The position numbers were made by a program, and so were the translations under genes. The notes below the pieces were generated by a model. The model was not told where the DNA came from and searched no databases. It worked only from the letters and a program-made list of their open reading frames with translations. DNA of 64,000 nt from Streptomyces curacoi (lineage in GTDB: Bacteria; Actinomycetota; Actinomycetes; Streptomycetales; Streptomycetaceae): positions 434,001 to 498,000 of the forward strand of contig NZ_KQ947984.1 of NCBI RefSeq assembly GCF_001513975.1. Direction: 5' to 3'. Positions 28,524-36,855 of the stretch are shown in pieces (the first letter of the stretch is position 1; each line of letters begins with the position of its first letter).

Positions 28524-29156
28524 TCAGAGCTCGGGGCCGTCCCCGGGCTCCTCCTGGTACGAGTAGCGCTGTTCCTTCCACGGGTCGCCGATGTTGTGGT
28601 ACCCGCGCTCCTCCCAGAAGCCGCGCCGGTCGGTGGTCATGTACTCCACGCCGCGGACCCACTTGGGCCCCTTCCAGGCGTACAGATGGGGGACGACCAG
28701 ACGGAGGGGGAAACCGTGCTCCGCCGTGAGCAGCTCCCCGTCCTTGTGGGTGGCGAAGATCGTCCGCTCGGAGGCGAAGTCCGTCAGGCGCAGGTTGGAG
28801 CTGAAGCCGTACTCGGCCCACACCATCACATGGGTGACGGCCGGTGCGGGCGGGGCGATCTCCAGGATCGTACGGGCCGGAATGCCGCCCCACTCCGCGC
28901 CGAGCATGCTGAACTTCGTGACGCAGTGCAGATCGGCGACGACGGTGGTGTACGGCAGGGCCGTGAACTCCTCATGGGTCCAGCAGTGCTTCTCGCCGTC
29001 GGCGGTGGCGCCGAACACCCTGAACTCCCAGCGTTCGGGGCGGAACTTGGGGACCGGGCCGTAGTGCGTGACCGGCCAGCCGCGCTGCACTCGCTGCCCC
29101 GGCGGAAGCTCGGAGTGTGCCGCTGCTCCAGTTTCTCGCTCCACCGGCTGACCCAT
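28524..29156 (-). CDS. Sulfite oxidase-type molybdopterin-dependent oxidoreductase
   Basis: The 210-residue protein is a single molybdopterin domain of the sulfite oxidase/YedY superfamily. The likely molybdenum cysteine is in VVADLHCVTKFSMLGAEWGGIP, and the cofactor-contacting segments HGFPLRLVVPHLYAWKGPKWVRGVEYM follow. It lacks a Tat signal and a dimerisation domain, so it is predicted cytoplasmic, and shorter than true sulfite oxidases. ATG at 29156 is preferred (AGGA seven bases upstream) over an upstream in-frame start. The electron acceptor is unknown. It is divergent from bacterioferritin. Confidence 0.87.
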   Translation of the reverse strand: MGQPVERETGAAAHSELPPGQRVQRGWPVTHYGPVPKFRPERWEFRVFGATADGEKHCWTHEEFTALPYTTVVADLHCVTKFSMLGAEWGGIPARTILEIAPPAPAVTHVMVWAEYGFSSNLRLTDFASERTIFATHKDGELLTAEHGFPLRLVVPHLYAWKGPKWVRGVEYMTTDRRGFWEERGYHNIGDPWKEQRYSYQEEPGDGPEL

Positions 29157-29218
29157 GACTCCATCCTGACAGACCCGGGACAGTGCACCCGACCACACCC
29201 CCCTTAATTCAGCTCAAA

Positions 29219-29246
29219 TTGGACTAAGCATGCCCTTACTTACTAA
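29219..29246 (+). promoter_or_regulatory. Weak promoter candidate for bacterioferritin
   Basis: TTGGAC (29219-29224), a 16-base spacer and TACTAA (29241-29246) occur in an AT-rich stretch 85 bases before the bfr start. The -10 lacks the final T, so confidence is low. I see no good iron box here, in contrast to bfd. Confidence 0.3.
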
Positions 29247-29331
29247 GTGAAGACTTACTGGACGATCTTCATCACCGGTGCAATCATGCGGCGCATCCTG
29301 CCAGTTCCCCCGCGCGGAAGGAGCCTCTGCG

Positions 29332-29808
29332 ATGCAGGGCGACCCCGAGGTCCTCGAATTCCTGAACGAACAGTTGACCGGCGAGCTGACGGCGATCAAC
29401 CAGTACTGGCTGCACTACCGGATCCAGGACAACAAAGGCTGGACGAAGCTCGCCAAGTACACGCGTGAAGAATCCATCGACGAGATGAAGCACGCGGACA
29501 AGATCACCGAGCGCATCCTGATGCTGGACGGCCTGCCCAACTATCAGCGCTTGTTCCACGTACGGGTCGGCCAGACGGTCACCGAGATGTTCCAGGCCGA
29601 CCGGCAGATCGAGGTCGAGGCGATCGACCGCCTCAAGCGAGGTATCGAGGTGATGCGCACCAAGGGCGACATCACGTCCGCGAACCTCTTCGAGTCGATC
29701 CTTGAGGACGAGGAGCACCACATCGACTACCTGGACACGCAGCTGGAGCTCATCGACAAGATCGGCGAGGCGCTCTACATCGCGCAGCAGATCGAGCAGC
29801 CGAGCTAG
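29332..29808 (+). CDS. bfr: Bacterioferritin
   Basis: Haem-containing 24-subunit iron store with a diiron ferroxidase centre. The 158-residue product carries the ligands in LTGELTAINQYWLHYRI (Glu18), EESIDEMKHADKITERILMLDGLP with the EMKH motif and haem-axial Met52 region, and ESILEDEEHHIDYLDTQLELI. GGAAGGAG lies eight bases before the ATG. The following gene on the opposite strand encodes the matching ferredoxin, and the two stop codons overlap. Confidence 0.97.
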   Translation: MQGDPEVLEFLNEQLTGELTAINQYWLHYRIQDNKGWTKLAKYTREESIDEMKHADKITERILMLDGLPNYQRLFHVRVGQTVTEMFQADRQIEVEAIDRLKRGIEVMRTKGDITSANLFESILEDEEHHIDYLDTQLELIDKIGEALYIAQQIEQPS

Positions 29809-30029
29809 GCCGCGTCTTCCAGTTCGGCGAGCACCGGCTTGCCCTGCTCGGCCAGCTCACGGCGGGGGCACGCGCCCCGGCCCAGGAGCGCCTGGATGCG
29901 GCGTACGCACGACCCGCAGTCCGTGCCGGCCTTGCAGGCCGAGGCGATCTGGCGGGGGGTGCAGGCACCGTTCTCCGCGTGCTGTTTCACTTGCTGCTCG
30001 GTGATCCCGAAGCAACTGCAGACGTACAC
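29805..30029 (-). CDS. bfd: Bacterioferritin-associated ferredoxin (Bfd), [2Fe-2S]
   Basis: Small ferredoxin that delivers electrons to bacterioferritin to release stored iron. The 74-residue product has the Bfd cysteine pattern CSC near the N terminus and CGSC about 35 residues later, with ITEQQVKQHAENGACTPRQIASACKAGTDCGSC between. A Pro/Ala/Glu tail extends beyond the usual 64 residues. GTG at 30029 is chosen because GGGAGG lies eight bases upstream; in-frame starts at 30038 and 30062 are less supported. Its TAG and the bfr TAG share CTAG, a 4-base tail-to-tail overlap. An iron box upstream predicts induction under iron limitation. Confidence 0.93.
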   Translation of the reverse strand: MYVCSCFGITEQQVKQHAENGACTPRQIASACKAGTDCGSCVRRIQALLGRGACPRRELAEQGKPVLAELEDAA

Positions 30030-30074
30030 GCGGTTCACCTCCCGGCGGGATCGATGTGCCATCCCCTTGATCGG

Positions 30075-30093
30075 TGAGGCTAACCTAACCTTA
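30075..30093 (-). promoter_or_regulatory. Iron box (DmdR1/IdeR operator) upstream of bfd
   Basis: The 19-base minus-strand sequence TAAGGTTAGGTTAGCCTCA matches about 15 of 19 positions of the DmdR/IdeR consensus. It overlaps a possible -10 (TAGCCT, 30082-30077). The iron-loaded repressor would block bfd transcription, so bfd should rise when iron is scarce. Confidence 0.85.
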
Positions 30094-30120
30094 CCCGCCG
30101 CACAGGTGCCGCAAAAGTGG

Positions 30121-30156
30121 AGTGGGGCGCGGATCGTATGTGATCCGCGCCCCACT
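30121..30156 (-). terminator. Terminator of the DAHP synthase gene
   Basis: A perfect 15-bp stem (AGTGGGGCGCGGATC with its complement) surrounds a 6-base loop, and on the minus strand it is followed within a few bases by CTTTTG. It lies 37 bases beyond the leftward DAHP synthase stop. Confidence 0.9.
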
Positions 30157-30192
30157 TCAGGACACTGAAACAACCTGTAACAGGCGCGTCGG

Positions 30193-31545
30193 CTACTGGT
30201 CCCTGTACATCTCCGCGACGAGGAACGCCAGGTCGAGCGACTGGCTGCGGTTGAGCCGCGGGTCGCAGGCCGTCTCGTAGCGCTGGTGCAGGTCGTCGAC
30301 GAAGATCTCGTCGCCGCCGCCCACGCACTCGGTGACGTCGTCACCGGTGAGCTCCACGTGGATGCCGCCCGGGTGAGTGCCCAGCGACTTGTGGACCTCG
30401 AAGAAGCCCTTGACCTCGTCCAGCACGTCGTCGAAGCGACGGGTCTTATGACCGGAGGCCGCCTCGAAGGTGTTGCCGTGCATCGGGTCGGTGACCCAGG
30501 CGACCACGGCGCCGGACGCCGTGACCTTCTCGACCAGCTCGGGAAGGCGGTCGCGGATCTTGTCCGCGCCCATCCGGACGATGAAGGTCAGCCGGCCGGG
30601 CTCCCGCTCCGGGTCCAGGCGGTCGATGTACTGCAGCGCCTCCTCGGCCGTGGTGGTCGGGCCGAGCTTGATGCCGATCGGGTTGCGGATCTTCGAGGCG
30701 AACTCGATGTGGGCATGGTCCAGCTGCCGGGTGCGCTCACCGATCCACACCATGTGCGCCGAGACGTCGTACAGCTGCCCGGTGCGCGAGTCGACCCGGG
30801 TCAGCGCCGACTCGTAGTCGAGCAGCAGCGCCTCGTGCGAGGAGTAGAACTCGACGGTCTTGAACTCCTCCGGGTCGGCCCCGCAGGCGTGCATGAAGTT
30901 CAGCGCGTTGTCGATCTCGCGGGCGAGCTGCTCGTAGCGCTGGCCGGACGGGGACGACTTCACGAAGTCCTGGTTCCAGGCATGCACCTGGCGCAGGTCG
31001 GCGTAGCCGCCGGTGGTGAAGGCGCGCACCAGGTTGAGCGTGGAGGCGGAGGCGTTGTACATCCGCTTCAGCCGCTCGGGGTCCGGGACGCGGGCCTCTT
31101 CGGTGAAGTCGAAGCCGTTGACGGAGTCGCCCCGGTACGTCGGGAGCGTCACGCCGTCGCGGGTCTCGGTCGGCTTGGAGCGCGGCTTGGAGTACTGGCC
31201 GGCGATACGGCCGACCTTCACCACGGGCACGGACGCGGCGTACGTCAGCACGGCGCCCATCTGGAGCAGGGTCTTGAGCTTGTTGCGGATCTGGTCGGCG
31301 GACACCGCGTCGAAGGCCTCGGCGCAGTCGCCGCCCTGGAGAAGGAACGCCTCTCCCTTGGCGACGGCCGCCATCCGGGCGCGCAGCTGGTCGCACTCGC
31401 CCGCGAAGACGAGCGGCGGATACGACTCGAGGTCCGCGATCACTGCGCGCAGAGCCTCGGTGTCGGGGTACTCGGGCTGCTGCGCCGCGGGCAGGTTTCG
31501 CCAGGTGTTGCCAGCGCTCGCGCTGGTCTTAGCGTTCACGGTCAC
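30193..31545 (-). CDS. aroH: Class II 3-deoxy-7-phosphoheptulonate (DAHP) synthase
   Basis: First enzyme of the shikimate pathway, condensing PEP and erythrose 4-phosphate. The 450-residue product is a plant-type class II enzyme with WRNLPAAQQPEYPD, FLLQGGDCAEAF with the metal cysteine, VKVGRIAGQYSKPRS, KLGPTTTAEEAL, WVTDPMHGNT and GIHVELTGDDVTECVGG. Length fits. The GTG at 31545 has no ribosome site and a TAATGT box lies seven bases upstream, so it is probably leaderless. It diverges from the trp leader and trpE, placing entry to the pathway next to the anthranilate branch. Rv2178c is the mycobacterial counterpart. Confidence 0.96.
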   Translation of the reverse strand: MTVNAKTSASAGNTWRNLPAAQQPEYPDTEALRAVIADLESYPPLVFAGECDQLRARMAAVAKGEAFLLQGGDCAEAFDAVSADQIRNKLKTLLQMGAVLTYAASVPVVKVGRIAGQYSKPRSKPTETRDGVTLPTYRGDSVNGFDFTEEARVPDPERLKRMYNASASTLNLVRAFTTGGYADLRQVHAWNQDFVKSSPSGQRYEQLAREIDNALNFMHACGADPEEFKTVEFYSSHEALLLDYESALTRVDSRTGQLYDVSAHMVWIGERTRQLDHAHIEFASKIRNPIGIKLGPTTTAEEALQYIDRLDPEREPGRLTFIVRMGADKIRDRLPELVEKVTASGAVVAWVTDPMHGNTFEAASGHKTRRFDDVLDEVKGFFEVHKSLGTHPGGIHVELTGDDVTECVGGGDEIFVDDLHQRYETACDPRLNRSQSLDLAFLVAEMYRDQ

Positions 31546-31552
31546 GACGTCA

Positions 31553-31558
31553 ACATTA
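31553..31558 (-). promoter_or_regulatory. -10 box TAATGT, leaderless start of the DAHP synthase gene
   Basis: TAATGT on the minus strand ends seven bases before GTG at 31545. No strong -35 is visible, and the box faces the divergent trp leader promoter about 70 bases away. Confidence 0.5.
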
Positions 31559-31628
31559 CGGGGTCGTGTCGGGCGTCCTGCCCCATGCCCAGCAATTGAG
31601 ACAAGGGGTACACGCCTCGGACATGCGG

Positions 31629-31634
31629 TAGGGT
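31629..31634 (+). promoter_or_regulatory. -10 box TAGGGT of the trp leader transcript
   Basis: TAGGGT ends seven bases before the leader-peptide ATG at 31642, implying that the attenuator transcript itself is leaderless. Confidence 0.5.
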
Positions 31635-31641
31635 GCCTGCC

Positions 31642-31698
31642 ATGTTCGCGCACTCGATCCAGAACTGGTGGTGGACCGCTCACCCGGCGGCCCACTGA
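31642..31698 (+). CDS. trpL: trp operon leader peptide (18 residues, three consecutive Trp)
   Basis: The short frame encodes MFAHSIQNWWWTAHPAAH and stops at 31698. Three adjacent tryptophan codons in so short a peptide, followed 21 bases later by a strong hairpin and then by trpE, are the hallmark of ribosome-mediated transcription attenuation. Ribosome stalling at the Trp codons under tryptophan shortage should prevent the terminator from forming. The start follows a TAGGGT box at seven bases and has no ribosome site. Confidence 0.93.
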   Translation: MFAHSIQNWWWTAHPAAH

Positions 31699-31719
31699 CT
31701 GCGCGTACCCAAGACTTCG

Positions 31720-31752
31720 CGAAGGCCGCCCGAGGGGCGGCCTTCGGCGTTT
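31720..31752 (+). terminator. trp attenuator terminator
   Basis: CGAAGGCCGCC (31720-31730) pairs with GGCGGCCTTCG (31736-31746) around a 5-base loop and is followed by GCGTTTG. It lies between the leader peptide and trpE and is the expected attenuation hairpin. Confidence 0.88.
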
Positions 31753-31802
31753 GTCGGGGTCCGTTCCTCCCAGTGAACTCCCAGCGAGAAGGAAACGGAC
31801 CC

Positions 31803-33659
31803 ATGCATCTGCGCGACCTGCTCGACGACCCCCGCCCGTTCGCCCTGCTGCGCCGCCGCGCGCCGGGCCGCGACGAGAACACCGTGGAGGTGTTCCGCGG
31901 CCCGGTCGCCACCTACGACCGCCTCGCCGACCTCCCCGACGAGGGCCTCGCCCTCGTCCCCTTCCGCCAGATCCGCGAGCGCGGCTTCGACGTCCGCGAC
32001 GACGGCACCCCGCTGGTCGTGCTGACGCCCGAGGAGTCGTACGACCTCCCGCTCGCCGACGCTCTCACCCAGTTGCCGGCGCACGAGGTGCGCGTCGAGG
32101 GCGGTGGCTTCGACGTGGCCGACGCGGAGTACGCGCAGCTCGTCGGGCGGGTGCTGCGGGAGGAGATCGGGCGGGGCGAGGGCGCGAACTTCGTGATCCG
32201 GCGGACGTACGAGGGGGAGATCCCGGGGTTCGCACGCGCCGACGCGCTCGCGCTGTTCCGGCGGCTGCTGGAGGGTGAGCGCGGCGCGTACTGGACGTTC
32301 GTCGTGCACACCGGCGAGCGGACGCTGGTCGGGGCGAGCCCCGAGGTGCACGTGCGGATGTCCGGCGGCACCGTCGTGATGAACCCGATCAGCGGGACGT
32401 ACCGCTATCCCGCCGAGGGCCCGACGCCCGAGCATCTGCTCGGCTTCCTCGCCGACGGCAAGGAGATCGAGGAGCTGTCGATGGTCGTCGACGAGGAGCT
32501 CAAGATGATGTGCTCGGTCGGCGACATGGGCGGAGTGGTCGTGGGTCCCCGGCTGAAGGAGATGGCGCACCTCGCGCACACCGAGTACGAGCTGCGCGGG
32601 AAGTCCTCGCTGGATGTGCGGGAGGTCCTGAAGGAGACCATGTTCGCGGCCACCGTCACCGGCTCGCCCGTGCAGAACGCCTGCCGGGTGATCGAGCGGC
32701 ACGAGGTCGGCGGACGCGGATACTACGCGGGGGCGCTGGCACTCGTCGGCCGGGACGCGGGCGGCTCCCAGACGCTCGACTCCCCCATCCTCATCCGCAC
32801 CGCCGACATCGACGCGGCCGGACGGCTGCGGGTGCCGGTCGGCGCCACGCTCGTACGCGGCTCGGACCCGGCGAGCGAGGTCGCGGAGACCCACGCGAAG
32901 GCGGCGGGCGTACTGGCGGCTCTCGGCGTACGGCCGTCCCGGCCCAGTGAGGAGCACGCGCGTGTACGTCTCGCCGACGACCCACGCGTGCGTGCCGCGC
33001 TCGACGGGCGCCGGGGGGCGCTGGCTCCCTTCTGGCTGCGGATGCAGGAGCGGTCCGCGGAGCTGAGCGGACACGCCCTGGTCGTGGACGGGGAGGACAC
33101 CTTCACGGCGATGCTGGCGCACGTGCTGCGGTCGAGCGGCCTGGAGGTGACCGTCCGGCGGTACGACGAGCCGGGGCTGCGGGAGGCGGTGCGCACGCAC
33201 GAGGGCCCGCTGGTGCTGGGTCCCGGTCCCGGCGACCCCTCCGATCTGGAAGACCCGAAGATGCGGTTCCTGCGTGAGCTCACCGCCGAGGTCGTCCGCA
33301 GCCACCGGCACGGCGTCCTCGGCGTCTGCCTCGGGCACGAGCTGATCGCGGCCGAGCTGGGGCTGGAGATCGTACGCAAGGAAGTGCCGTACCAGGGGGC
33401 GCAGACGACGATCGACCTGTTCGGGCGTCCGGAGACGGTCGGTTTCTACAACAGCTTCGTGGCGCGCTGCGACGACGAGGTGGCCGAGGAGCTGGGCGCG
33501 CACGGCATCGAGATCAGCCGGGCCGGCAATGCGGAGGTGCACGCCGTACGGGGGCCCGGGTTCGCCGGGGTGCAGTTCCACCCGGAGTCGATCCTGACGC
33601 TGAACGGGGCGGCGGTCGTACGGGAGTTGGTCGGACAGCTGCGGAACACGACCGTTTAG
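31803..33659 (+). CDS. trpE: Anthranilate synthase, fused TrpE-TrpG type
   Basis: Makes anthranilate from chorismate, with glutamine as the ammonia source. The 618-residue protein joins a chorismate-binding domain to a class I glutamine amidotransferase. The first (about residues 1-410) has ELSMVVDEELKMMCSVGDMGG, GGRGYYAGALALVGRD and SEVAETHAKA; the second (about 430-618) has the nucleophile in GVCLGHE and FHPES with the catalytic His and Glu. Such single-chain enzymes resemble PhzE and some secondary-metabolism TrpEs. Preceding attenuation by Trp codons argues for a role in tryptophan supply. GAAGGAAA lies upstream of the ATG. Confidence 0.93.
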   Translation: MHLRDLLDDPRPFALLRRRAPGRDENTVEVFRGPVATYDRLADLPDEGLALVPFRQIRERGFDVRDDGTPLVVLTPEESYDLPLADALTQLPAHEVRVEGGGFDVADAEYAQLVGRVLREEIGRGEGANFVIRRTYEGEIPGFARADALALFRRLLEGERGAYWTFVVHTGERTLVGASPEVHVRMSGGTVVMNPISGTYRYPAEGPTPEHLLGFLADGKEIEELSMVVDEELKMMCSVGDMGGVVVGPRLKEMAHLAHTEYELRGKSSLDVREVLKETMFAATVTGSPVQNACRVIERHEVGGRGYYAGALALVGRDAGGSQTLDSPILIRTADIDAAGRLRVPVGATLVRGSDPASEVAETHAKAAGVLAALGVRPSRPSEEHARVRLADDPRVRAALDGRRGALAPFWLRMQERSAELSGHALVVDGEDTFTAMLAHVLRSSGLEVTVRRYDEPGLREAVRTHEGPLVLGPGPGDPSDLEDPKMRFLRELTAEVVRSHRHGVLGVCLGHELIAAELGLEIVRKEVPYQGAQTTIDLFGRPETVGFYNSFVARCDDEVAEELGAHGIEISRAGNAEVHAVRGPGFAGVQFHPESILTLNGAAVVRELVGQLRNTTV

Positions 33660-33679
33660 CGGACCACGACCGCTTGGTC

Positions 33680-33703
33680 GTCCGGGGGCTGCCGCCCCCG
33701 GAC
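33680..33703. terminator. Bidirectional terminator between trpE and pfkA
   Basis: GTCCGGGGGC and GCCCCCGGAC pair perfectly around a TGCC loop in the 62-base gap between two convergent genes. Confidence 0.85.
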
Positions 33704-33721
33704 CACCGCTCCGGCCGACGG

Positions 33722-34750
33722 TCAGCCGAAGAAGACCCCGACCTCCTCGTACAGCTTCGGGTCCACCGTCTTCAGCTTGGCCGTGGCCTCCGCGATCGGG
33801 ACGCGGACGATGTCCGTGCCGCGCAGGGCGACCATCTTGCCGAAGTCGCCGTCGCGGACGGCCTCGATGGCGTGCAGCCCGAAGCGGGTGGCGAGCCAGC
33901 GGTCGAAGGCGCTGGGGGTGCCGCCGCGCTGGACGTGGCCGAGGACCGTCGTACGGGCCTCCTTCCCGGTCCGCTTCTCGATCTCCTTGGCCAGCCACTC
34001 GCCGACGCCGGACAGCCGGACGTGCCCGAAGGAGTCCAGCGACCCGTCCTTGAGGACCATGTCGCCGTCCTTCGGCATGGCGCCCTCGGCGACGACCACG
34101 ATCGGGGCGTACGACGCCTTGAAGCGCGAGGTCACCCAGGCGCACACCCGGTCGACGTCGAAGCGCTGCTCGGGGATGAGGATGGCGTTGGCGCCACCCG
34201 CCAGACCGGAGTGGATGGCGATCCAGCCCGCGTGACGGCCCATCACCTCGACGACGAGGACCCGCATATGGGACTCGGCGGTGGTGTGCAGCCGGTCGAT
34301 CGCCTCGGTCGCGATGCCGACCGCGGTGTCGAAGCCGAAGGTGTAGTCGGTGGCGGACAGGTCGTTGTCGATCGTCTTCGGCACGCCGACGCAGGGCACG
34401 CCGTACTCGCCGGACAGGCGGGTGGCGACCCCGAGGGTGTCCTCGCCGCCGATGGCGATGAGCGCCTCGACCTCCTGCTTGGCGAGGTTCTCCTTGATCC
34501 GGCGGATGCCGTCCTCCTGCTTGAGGGGGTTGGTGCGCGAGGAGCCGAGGATGGTGCCGCCGCGGGGCAGGATGCCGCGCACGGCGGGGATGTCGAGACG
34601 GACGGTGTCGTTCTCGAGCGGACCTCGCCAGCCGTCCCGGAAGCCGACGAAGTCATAGCCGTACTCCTGCACGCCCTTGCGGACGACGGCCCGGATGACG
34701 GCGTTGAGACCGGGGCAGTCGCCGCCTCCGGTCAGTACTCCGACCCGCAT
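33722..34750 (-). CDS. pfkA: 6-phosphofructokinase
   Basis: Phosphorylates fructose 6-phosphate in glycolysis. The 342-residue product has GVLTGGGDCPGLNAVIRAVV, ALIAIGGEDTLGVATRL, GVPKTIDNDLSATDYTFGFDTA with the catalytic TIDND, VEVMGRHAGWIA and TVLGHVQRGGTPSAFDR. The GGED sequence, where E. coli has GGDG, places it in the actinobacterial group III enzymes, which can use ATP; phosphate-donor choice cannot be settled by this motif alone. GAAGGGA precedes the ATG. The 138-base gap before it holds its promoter region but no clear boxes. Confidence 0.94.
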   Translation of the reverse strand: MRVGVLTGGGDCPGLNAVIRAVVRKGVQEYGYDFVGFRDGWRGPLENDTVRLDIPAVRGILPRGGTILGSSRTNPLKQEDGIRRIKENLAKQEVEALIAIGGEDTLGVATRLSGEYGVPCVGVPKTIDNDLSATDYTFGFDTAVGIATEAIDRLHTTAESHMRVLVVEVMGRHAGWIAIHSGLAGGANAILIPEQRFDVDRVCAWVTSRFKASYAPIVVVAEGAMPKDGDMVLKDGSLDSFGHVRLSGVGEWLAKEIEKRTGKEARTTVLGHVQRGGTPSAFDRWLATRFGLHAIEAVRDGDFGKMVALRGTDIVRVPIAEATAKLKTVDPKLYEEVGVFFG

Positions 34751-34888
34751 GGAAATGTCCCTTCGCCGCGGTTGCCTGGTGAGGCCACGCTAATGGTGAG
34801 CCAGGTCACAACGGGATGGGTCGGAACGGCAATTCCGGTGAACCGCCGGGTGTTTGGTTTACGCGCCGTCAAGCGGTCGGCTGGTGGA

Positions 34889-35581
34889 TCACTCGTCGTC
34901 GAGGCCGCGCTCTATCGCGTACCGCACCAGCTCCACCCGGTTGTGCAGCTGGAGCTTGCCGAGGGTGTTCTGGACGTGGTTCTGGACCGTGCGGTGGGAG
35001 ATGACCAGCCGCTCGGCGATCTGCTTGTAGCTCAGGCCCTTGGCGACCAGGCGCAGCACCTCGGTCTCCCGCTCGGTGAGCTGCGGGGCCCCCGGCTGGT
35101 CGGCGTCGGGGGCGGCGGGTGCCGGTTCGGAGGCGAGGCGGCGGTACTCGCCGAGGACCAGCCCCGCCAGGCCCGGCGTGAACACCGGGTCGCCGACGGC
35201 CGTACGGCGCACCGCGTCCAGGAGCTCCTCGGTCGAGGCCGACTTCAGCAGGTAACCGGTGGCGCCGGACTTCACGGCCTCCAGTACGTCGGCGTGCTCG
35301 CCGCTCGCGGACAGCACCAGGACCCGCAGGGCGGGGTTGTGGGCCACCAGCTCCTTGCAGACCTGGACGCCGGGCTTGGCGGGCAGGTTGAGGTCCAGCA
35401 CGAGGACGTCGGGGGCGGCGGCCTTGGCGCGGCGTACGGCCTGGTCGCCGTCGCCGGCGGTGGCGACCACCTCGAAGCCGGACTCGGTCAGGTCGCGGGC
35501 GACCGCGTCGCGCCACATGGGGTGGTCGTCGACCACCATGACCTTGATCGTGCCCTGCTGTCCGCTCGTGGTGTCCGTCAT
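34889..35581 (-). CDS. macR: NarL/LuxR-type response regulator, MacR-like
   Basis: The 230-residue regulator has a receiver domain (VMVVDDHPMWRDAV with the acidic pair, LVLDLNLPAKPG with phospho-accepting Asp, VLSASGE, YLLKSAS with the lysine) and a C-terminal LuxR helix-turn-helix (LTERETEVLRLVAKGLSYKQIAERLVISHRTVQNHV). Its ATG overlaps the kinase stop as ATGA. Position next to pfkA matches the S. coelicolor MacRS pair (SCO2120/2121 as I recall), which affects morphology and actinorhodin; the symbol rests on that recollection. Confidence 0.85.
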   Translation of the reverse strand: MTDTTSGQQGTIKVMVVDDHPMWRDAVARDLTESGFEVVATAGDGDQAVRRAKAAAPDVLVLDLNLPAKPGVQVCKELVAHNPALRVLVLSASGEHADVLEAVKSGATGYLLKSASTEELLDAVRRTAVGDPVFTPGLAGLVLGEYRRLASEPAPAAPDADQPGAPQLTERETEVLRLVAKGLSYKQIAERLVISHRTVQNHVQNTLGKLQLHNRVELVRYAIERGLDDE

Positions 35582-36807
35582 CGCTGCTCCGCCTTCCCCC
35601 GTGAAGCGCTCTCGTCCTTCGGTACTTTCAGTTCGACTTCGGTGCCCTGCCCCGGCACCGAGATGAGCTCGGCGGTGCCGCCGATGTCGCGCAGCCGCCC
35701 GCGGATGGACAGGGCGACGCCGAGCCGGCCCTCGCCCTCGGCCTGCGCGAGCCGGCCCTCGGGGATGCCGGGGCCGTCGTCCCGTACGGTGACGATCACC
35801 TCGTCGGGCTCGTCCTCGACGAGGATCCACGCGCGCGCGTGCTCCCCCGCGTGCCTGCGCACATTGTCCAGGGCGGCCCCCACGGCCGCGGCCAGCTCCC
35901 GGGCGGCGACCGGGGCCAGCGACACGGGCGCGCCGGGCTCGGCCAGGCTCACCCTGGCGCCGGCGTACGGGGCGAGCAGCGCACGCAGATCGACGGGACC
36001 GGTGGGGTCGTCCGGCTCGTCCACGGCCCGTACGACGGCCCCCTCGGCGGCGTCCTCCGACACCCGCGGCACGGGCACCAGACCGCCCGAGACCAGGGTG
36101 CGCAGCGCCACCTCCTGCTCGCCGGCCATCCGGCCCAGCTCGGCCGCCTCGCCGCCGATCACGGCGCCGCGCCGCTGCACCATCGCCAGCACCTGGAGCA
36201 CGCTGTCGTGGATGTCCCGGGCGAGCCGCTCCCGCTCACGGGTCGCCGCCTCGATCTCCAGGGCGCGGGCCAGGGTGCGCTCGGAGGCGCGGGCGACCTC
36301 GACGACGTAGCCGATCGCGATGGAGGCGATCCAGACGAGCAGCACCATGTGGATGGTGTCGCGGGTCGGTACGCCGGCGCGCTCGACCAGGTTGGCGGCG
36401 GCGACCAGCGTGGAGGCGAAGGCGGCCCAGCGCCAGCCGCCCTTGATGGCGAAGGCGAGCACCGCGCCCGCGGTCCATATCGAGGGCAGGGTCGGGGCAC
36501 CGGCGTCGATCCGCTCGGGTGTCTCGGCGAGCAGGGTGAGCAGGATGCCGGCCAGCGCGATGGTGAGGTCCACGGCGAGGAAGGGCTTGGTGCAGCTCGC
36601 GGCGTTCGCGACCCTGGGCAGGGTGGCCAGCGTCCACACGCCCAGTACGGCGAAGTAGGCGATGGCCACCCAGGGGCGGGCGACCTCGTCGTGGGCGCTG
36701 ACGAAGAGACCGATCGCGTACACCAGGGTCAGCACCCGGTAGCCGGCGAGCGCACGCCAGAGCGGCAGCTCGACGGACATCCTCATGACCCGTTCACGCC
36801 TGGCCAT
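35578..36807 (-). CDS. macS: Two-component sensor histidine kinase, MacS-like
   Basis: The 409-residue kinase has about five or six membrane segments in the first 180 residues (for example AGYRVLTLVYAIGLFVSA, AVDLTIALAGILLTLLA, MVLLVWIASIAIGYVV). A HisKA_3-type phosphoacceptor helix (RERERLARDIHDSVLQVLAMVQRRG, with His near residue 199) and an HATPase_c domain (AALDNVRRHAG, VTVRDDGPGIPEGRL) follow. It lacks a large extracytoplasmic domain, so it likely senses within the membrane. A G-rich ribosome site precedes ATG at 36807. It is cotranscribed with the regulator. Confidence 0.88.
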   Translation of the reverse strand: MARRERVMRMSVELPLWRALAGYRVLTLVYAIGLFVSAHDEVARPWVAIAYFAVLGVWTLATLPRVANAASCTKPFLAVDLTIALAGILLTLLAETPERIDAGAPTLPSIWTAGAVLAFAIKGGWRWAAFASTLVAAANLVERAGVPTRDTIHMVLLVWIASIAIGYVVEVARASERTLARALEIEAATRERERLARDIHDSVLQVLAMVQRRGAVIGGEAAELGRMAGEQEVALRTLVSGGLVPVPRVSEDAAEGAVVRAVDEPDDPTGPVDLRALLAPYAGARVSLAEPGAPVSLAPVAARELAAAVGAALDNVRRHAGEHARAWILVEDEPDEVIVTVRDDGPGIPEGRLAQAEGEGRLGVALSIRGRLRDIGGTAELISVPGQGTEVELKVPKDESASRGKAEQR

Positions 36808-36855
36808 GCCCCCACCCCCCTTGTTGTCGGGTCGTTCCCGGCCGCACTGCCCCGC

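Noticed and set aside
33722..34750. PfkA as a pyrophosphate-dependent enzyme because of GGED
   Set aside because: PPi enzymes are usually marked by GGDD; GGED is common in actinobacterial ATP-using group III enzymes, so the motif does not support PPi use.
33674..36310. An 878-codon plus-strand open frame across pfkA and the two-component genes
   Set aside because: Antisense shadow of three strongly supported genes.
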